Below the pieces are notes generated by a model that was not told the DNA's origin, did not search any database, and was given only the letters and a program-made list of their open reading frames with translations. Made by a program: the position numbers and the translations under genes. A stretch of 64,000 bases of DNA from Halalkalibacter akibai JCM 9157 (GTDB taxonomy: Bacteria > Bacillota > Bacilli > Bacillales > Bacillaceae_D): positions 37,538 through 101,537 of the forward strand of contig NZ_BAUV01000011.1 of NCBI RefSeq assembly GCF_000513135.1, written 5' to 3'. Below, one piece after another: positions 60,746-64,000 of the stretch (within the stretch, counting starts at the first letter, position 1; every line of letters starts with the position of its first letter).

Positions 60746-62077
60746 ATGAAAAGAAATTTATTACTATTAATTGTTTCTCTCTTATTAGCCATTTTCTTAA
60801 CAGCTTGCGGATCTGGAAGTGAAGAGGCAGCATCAGATCAAAATAATGAAGATAACAAAGATACGGAAGAAGTGGGAGGAAATGAAGAAACGGTTGCCGG
60901 CGATGTGGAACTAGATTTTTGGTTTATTGATCCAGGTGTCAAACAAGAGATCTATATGGAGGCGGTTGCACGTTTCGAAGAAAAAAATCCAAATGTAAAA
61001 GTAAATGCCCTTCAAATTCCTAATGATGATTATAAACAGCGCATGGTCGTTTCGATGTCGGGTGGAAATCCTCCTGATGTTTTTCATAGCTGGGGCGGTG
61101 GCTGGTTAAAAGAGTTTGTTGAATCTGATCAAGTGCTAGATTTAACGAATGAAGATATAGATTTTGATCAATATTATGATGTTGCATTAGCAAATTCAAC
61201 GTATGATGATAAAGTCTTTGGGTTGCCACTAGGGTTATCTCCATTCTTTTTTTACTATAACAAAGAGATTTTTGCTGATAATGGTTTAGAAGTCCCTGAA
61301 ACATATGATGATTTGTTAAACGCAATAGATGTATTAAAAGCAAACAATGTAATACCAATAGCTTTAGCAAATCAAACGAAATGGCCTGGAGCATTCTACC
61401 TTATGTATTTAGCAGACCGTATTGGTGGATCAGAAGTGTTTGAATCTGCTTATCACCGTACAGGGGGCGGGTTTGATCATGAGGCTTATGTTCAAGCTGG
61501 TGAGTACATCCAAGAATTAGTAGAAAGAGGCGCATTTAACCCTGGCTTCAACGGTGTTCCGTATGATGCTGGTCAAGGAAGACAGTTAATTTATTCTGGT
61601 CAAGCAGCGATGATGCTAATGACAACAGGATTTCTAAACAACATGCGTGACGAATTCCCAGAGTTCGAAGAAAGAATGGGTGTATTCACATTCCCTGGTG
61701 TTACAGGTGGAAAAGGGGATCCGAAGATGTTAAATGCGGGTGCAGCTCCAGTTTGGTCTGCGACAAAATCGGAACACTCTAAGTATGCAGTTGAGTTAAT
61801 TAAGGAATTAACGAGTGCTGAAACAGCTCAAGCTTATGTTGATCGTAGTGGTGCACCGGTTGCGATTGTAGGTGTAGAATCACAAGATCCATTTGTAAGG
61901 GAAGCTCAACAAATGATTGAAGAAGCAAGCTCGATTGTGTTCCCTTATGATCAAACGTTACCGCCAGTACTAGGTGAGCTTCATAAAGATACGGTTCAAG
62001 AATTGTTTGGGTTAACAATGACCCCTGAAGATGCTGCGAAGGCAATGGAAGAAAAAGCAAAAGAGATATTAGACTGA
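60746..62077 (+). CDS. sugar ABC transporter substrate-binding lipoprotein (CUT1)
   Basis: A 443-residue lipoprotein; ATG 60746 follows GAAGGGGTG, while the earlier GTG lies inside that SD. Signal LLLLIVSLLLAIFLTACG with lipobox LTAC. After an acidic linker comes an extracellular-solute-binding protein 1 fold: LDFWFIDPGVKQEIYMEAVARFEEKNPNVKVNALQIPNDDYKQRMVVSMSGGNPPDVFHSWGGGWLKEFV, GLPLGLSPFFFYYNKEIFADNGLEVPETYDDLL. It captures an oligosaccharide outside the cell and hands it to the two permeases that follow. Sugar identity is not evident. Confidence 0.93.
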   Translation: MKRNLLLLIVSLLLAIFLTACGSGSEEAASDQNNEDNKDTEEVGGNEETVAGDVELDFWFIDPGVKQEIYMEAVARFEEKNPNVKVNALQIPNDDYKQRMVVSMSGGNPPDVFHSWGGGWLKEFVESDQVLDLTNEDIDFDQYYDVALANSTYDDKVFGLPLGLSPFFFYYNKEIFADNGLEVPETYDDLLNAIDVLKANNVIPIALANQTKWPGAFYLMYLADRIGGSEVFESAYHRTGGGFDHEAYVQAGEYIQELVERGAFNPGFNGVPYDAGQGRQLIYSGQAAMMLMTTGFLNNMRDEFPEFEERMGVFTFPGVTGGKGDPKMLNAGAAPVWSATKSEHSKYAVELIKELTSAETAQAYVDRSGAPVAIVGVESQDPFVREAQQMIEEASSIVFPYDQTLPPVLGELHKDTVQELFGLTMTPEDAAKAMEEKAKEILD

Positions 62078-62101
62078 TAGTAAAATAGAAGAGGACTAAC
62101 A

Positions 62102-62160
62102 AAAAAGGGTCTGGTCAGTCCCTAGCATATGTTTTTACGCTAGGATCAGACCCTTTTTAA
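62102..62160 (+). terminator. hairpin between binding protein and permease genes
   Basis: AAAAAGGGTCTG / CAGACCCTTTTT plus inner CCTAGC / GCTAGG stem, then TTTTTAA. It would keep binding-protein message above permease message. Confidence 0.8.
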
Positions 62161-62189
62161 TATGGATAATAGATTCGGAGGGGAATGCA

Positions 62190-63121
62190 ATGAATCCTGA
62201 GGTTGGTGTGGAAACGAATCCTAACGTTGTACGAAAAAAGCAAAAGCAAAAACAAGCACGTACGATTCTTTTGTTTGTTCTGCCAGGTTTGCTTGTTTAT
62301 TCAGTGTTCATTCTGTATCCTATTCTCGCAACGTTTAACTATAGCTTTTTTAACTTTAGCGGAGGACAATCACAAAGAACGTTTGTTGGTCTTTCAAACT
62401 ATACAACATTGTTTGCAGACCAAACTTTTTGGCAGGCATTAAAAAACAACTCATTTATCATTCTAGTATCAGTTTTCGTTCAGATTCCTCTAGGGTTAAT
62501 GATGGCGTTAGTGCTTTTTAGTCCGATTAAAGGAGTTAAACTCTTAAATGTGTTGTATTTTTTACCATACTTAATGTCAACGGTCGCAATTGGTTTATTA
62601 TGGATTTTTATGTTTGACCCGATGAATGGACCTGTTAATCAGGTTGTGAAATTATTTGGTCAAAACCCGATACCATGGTTAGCGGATAAAAATACAGCGA
62701 TGATTGCGGTTTTACTAGTTATTGTCTGGCAGTTTGCTCCCTTTTATATGATTTTATTTAAAGCGGCGATGGTTGGGATTCCAGATGAGTTATATGAAGC
62801 AGCTAGAATTGATGGAGCTAATGGAACTCAACAGTTCTTTTATATTACGTTCCCTTCTTTAATCCCGACGATTGTCACTTCATCCATCTTAGCCGTGGTT
62901 GGATCATTGAAGCAGTTTGATATCTTCTACATCATGACAGGTGGAGGACCTGGAAACTCAACTGAAATTCTAGGTACATACATGTTTAAACAGGGCTTTA
63001 TCAACTTCAACATGGGCTATGCAAGTACGATTGCAGCATGATGTTTATTCTGGCCTTTATCGCTGTTTTAATCATTCAATTCATTGAGTATCAACGTAAG
63101 AAGCGGGGGATTATGATATGA
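62190..63121 (+). pseudogene. sugar ABC transporter permease (MalF/UgpA-like), frameshifted near its end
   Basis: About 310 residues, six helices. It begins with a basic cytosolic tail, then RTILLFVLPGLLVYSVFILYPILATFNYSFFNF; the EAA loop YEAARIDGANGTQQFFYITFPSLIPT contacts the ATPase. The frame stops at 63041; adding one A near 63038 gives ASTIAAMMFILAFIAVLIIQFIEYQRKK and a stop TGA at 63119-63121, which overlaps the next start as ATGA. That perfect coupling shows the intended end. GGAGGGG precedes the ATG. Likely a sequencing error. Confidence 0.9.
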
Positions 63122-63948
63122 GACCTTTGGAGCTTACAAAACGTATTCTCATTTATGTGTTAGCGGCTACCTTTCTGATATTTGCCATTTATCCGTTCAT
63201 GTTTATGATTGGAACGTCATTTAAAAGCATGTCTGAATTTTTCAGTAATCCTTTTTCTATTTTTCCAGAAAGCTTTACAATGGAACATTATATGTCTGTG
63301 TTTCATATGGGCCTCACTAGCTACTTCATCAACAGTATTATCATAACCGTATCAGCTGTTGTGTTAGTCGTAATGATTGCATCACTAGCGAGTTATCCGT
63401 TGAGTAGGCTGAAGTTTCGATTGAATAAACCGTTATTCTTGCTGTTTGTTGCTGGAATGATGCTCCCGATTCATGCGACGTTAATCCCAATTTTCATTAT
63501 GACAAACAACGCTGGAATTTATGATACGCTTTTTGCGTTACTAGGACCTTACGTTGCGTTTAGCTTGCCAATTTCGATCTTTATCCTCACTCAATTTATG
63601 CAGGAGATTCCAAAAGAGCTCGAGGAAGCAGCGCAAATTGATGGAGCAAACCATTGGAAGATTTTTTCGAAAGTTATCTTTCCGAATGTTGTACCTGCTA
63701 TTTCAACAATTGTTATTTATAACTTTGTCTTTTTATGGACGGAATTCATCTTTGCCTTAATTTTAATTCAATCACCTAAAAATATGACTTTGCCACTAGG
63801 ACTTCAGAACTTCTATGGTGAGTTTTCAATTAATGTGCCAGGTTTGATGGCAGCGCTGACGTTAGCAAGTTTACCAGTATTACTTCTTTTCATTCTAGCA
63901 CAAGAAAGAGTAGTCAAAGGACTATCAGGCGGAGCAGTAAAAGGTTAA
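63118..63948 (+). CDS. sugar ABC transporter permease (MalG/UgpE-like)
   Basis: A 276-residue permease with six helices. It starts in the four-base overlap with the previous gene. ATFLIFAIYPFMFMIGTSFKSMSEFFSNP is the typical first part and the EAA loop is LEEAAQIDGANHWKIFSKVIFPNVVPA. It ends QERVVKGLSGGAVKG, as usual for the MalG type. With the previous gene it forms the channel of a CUT1 transporter. No ATPase follows; in Bacillus a shared MsmX-type ATPase often serves such systems. A terminator closes the operon. Confidence 0.94.
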   Translation: MRPLELTKRILIYVLAATFLIFAIYPFMFMIGTSFKSMSEFFSNPFSIFPESFTMEHYMSVFHMGLTSYFINSIIITVSAVVLVVMIASLASYPLSRLKFRLNKPLFLLFVAGMMLPIHATLIPIFIMTNNAGIYDTLFALLGPYVAFSLPISIFILTQFMQEIPKELEEAAQIDGANHWKIFSKVIFPNVVPAISTIVIYNFVFLWTEFIFALILIQSPKNMTLPLGLQNFYGEFSINVPGLMAALTLASLPVLLLFILAQERVVKGLSGGAVKG

Positions 63949-63962
63949 AAGCATCCATATAA

Positions 63963-64000
63963 AAAAGCACTTCTATGCCATTCTGGATAGAAGTGCTTTT
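63963..64000 (+). terminator. terminator of the ABC operon
   Basis: AAAAGCACTTCTAT / ATAGAAGTGCTTTT reaching the end of the window. Confidence 0.85.

Noticed and set aside
1..64000. tRNA, rRNA, CRISPR array, insertion sequence or prophage
   Set aside because: No cloverleaf, no regular spacer-repeat pattern, no transposase or phage structural frame was seen.

Overview
The window is AT-rich chromosomal DNA of an endospore-forming member of the Bacillaceae, most like the alkaliphilic or halotolerant Bacillus relatives. The evidence is spoVIF with a YjcZ-type peptide, further coat-like proteins, SigI/RsgI, LytS/LytT, CcpA cre sites, a perfect WalR box, a Fur box, Fnr and Rex boxes, a yybP-ykoY riboswitch, strong Shine-Dalgarno (SD) sequences and several TTG starts. 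I see no rRNA, tRNA, CRISPR array, prophage or insertion sequence.

Layout. 1-2.2 kb: spore-type small genes and a GDSL hydrolase. 2.3-10.7 kb: a xylose/pentose phosphate locus (xylR divergent from xylA, xylB, tkt, galM, tal) with an operator, a cre site and internal hairpins. 10.7-17.5 kb: an M20-type amidohydrolase, a glycosyltransferase, a coat-like protein, a Fur-controlled FhuF-type reductase, and a MocR regulator flanked by two FMN split-barrel proteins. 17.6-21.7 kb: lytS-lytT-cstA, probably pyruvate sensing and uptake. 22-24.8 kb: a TPR plus dynamin-like GTPase. 24.9-27.8 kb: a 75-aa protein and adhE behind Fnr and Rex boxes. 28-31.3 kb: a lipoprotein, a secreted protein with a charged tail, sigI and rsgI. 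31.5-39.9 kb: two SDR genes and marR, nfo, a FrnE-like DsbA protein, a HAD phosphatase, a YocH-like LysM/3D hydrolase, uspA and a YczE-like protein. 40-42.6 kb: a Mn2+ riboswitch controlling a DUF1232 protein and a TerC/YkoY exporter, then a kinase-like gene. 42.7-48.9 kb: an acyl-CoA synthetase, a DAO-type oxidase, a coiled-coil protein, a 7TMR-DISM diguanylate cyclase and a DUF1287 protein. 49-53.3 kb: sbcDC. 53.5-60.2 kb: small exported and membrane proteins, a histidine-less HPr-like protein, a second HAD phosphatase, a nucleotidyltransferase and an OFA-type MFS carrier. 60.7-64 kb: a CUT1 sugar ABC operon without an ATPase.

How the genes work together. The xyl locus supplies isomerase, kinase, transketolase, transaldolase and mutarotase, so xylose is taken to glycolytic intermediates from one locus. 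CcpA sites also precede the acyl-CoA synthetase and the ABC operon. The adhE unit carries boxes for oxygen (Fnr) and NADH (Rex). SigI/RsgI, the WalR-controlled hydrolase and LytST represent envelope and metabolite sensing.

Nine genes are broken by what looks like a one-base indel, nearly all in short homopolymers, with good conservation on both sides. This pattern looks more like sequencing or assembly error than decay. Those entries are typed pseudogene because the frame is broken as given, but most are probably intact in the organism. All functional names come from reading motifs by eye; no database search was run.
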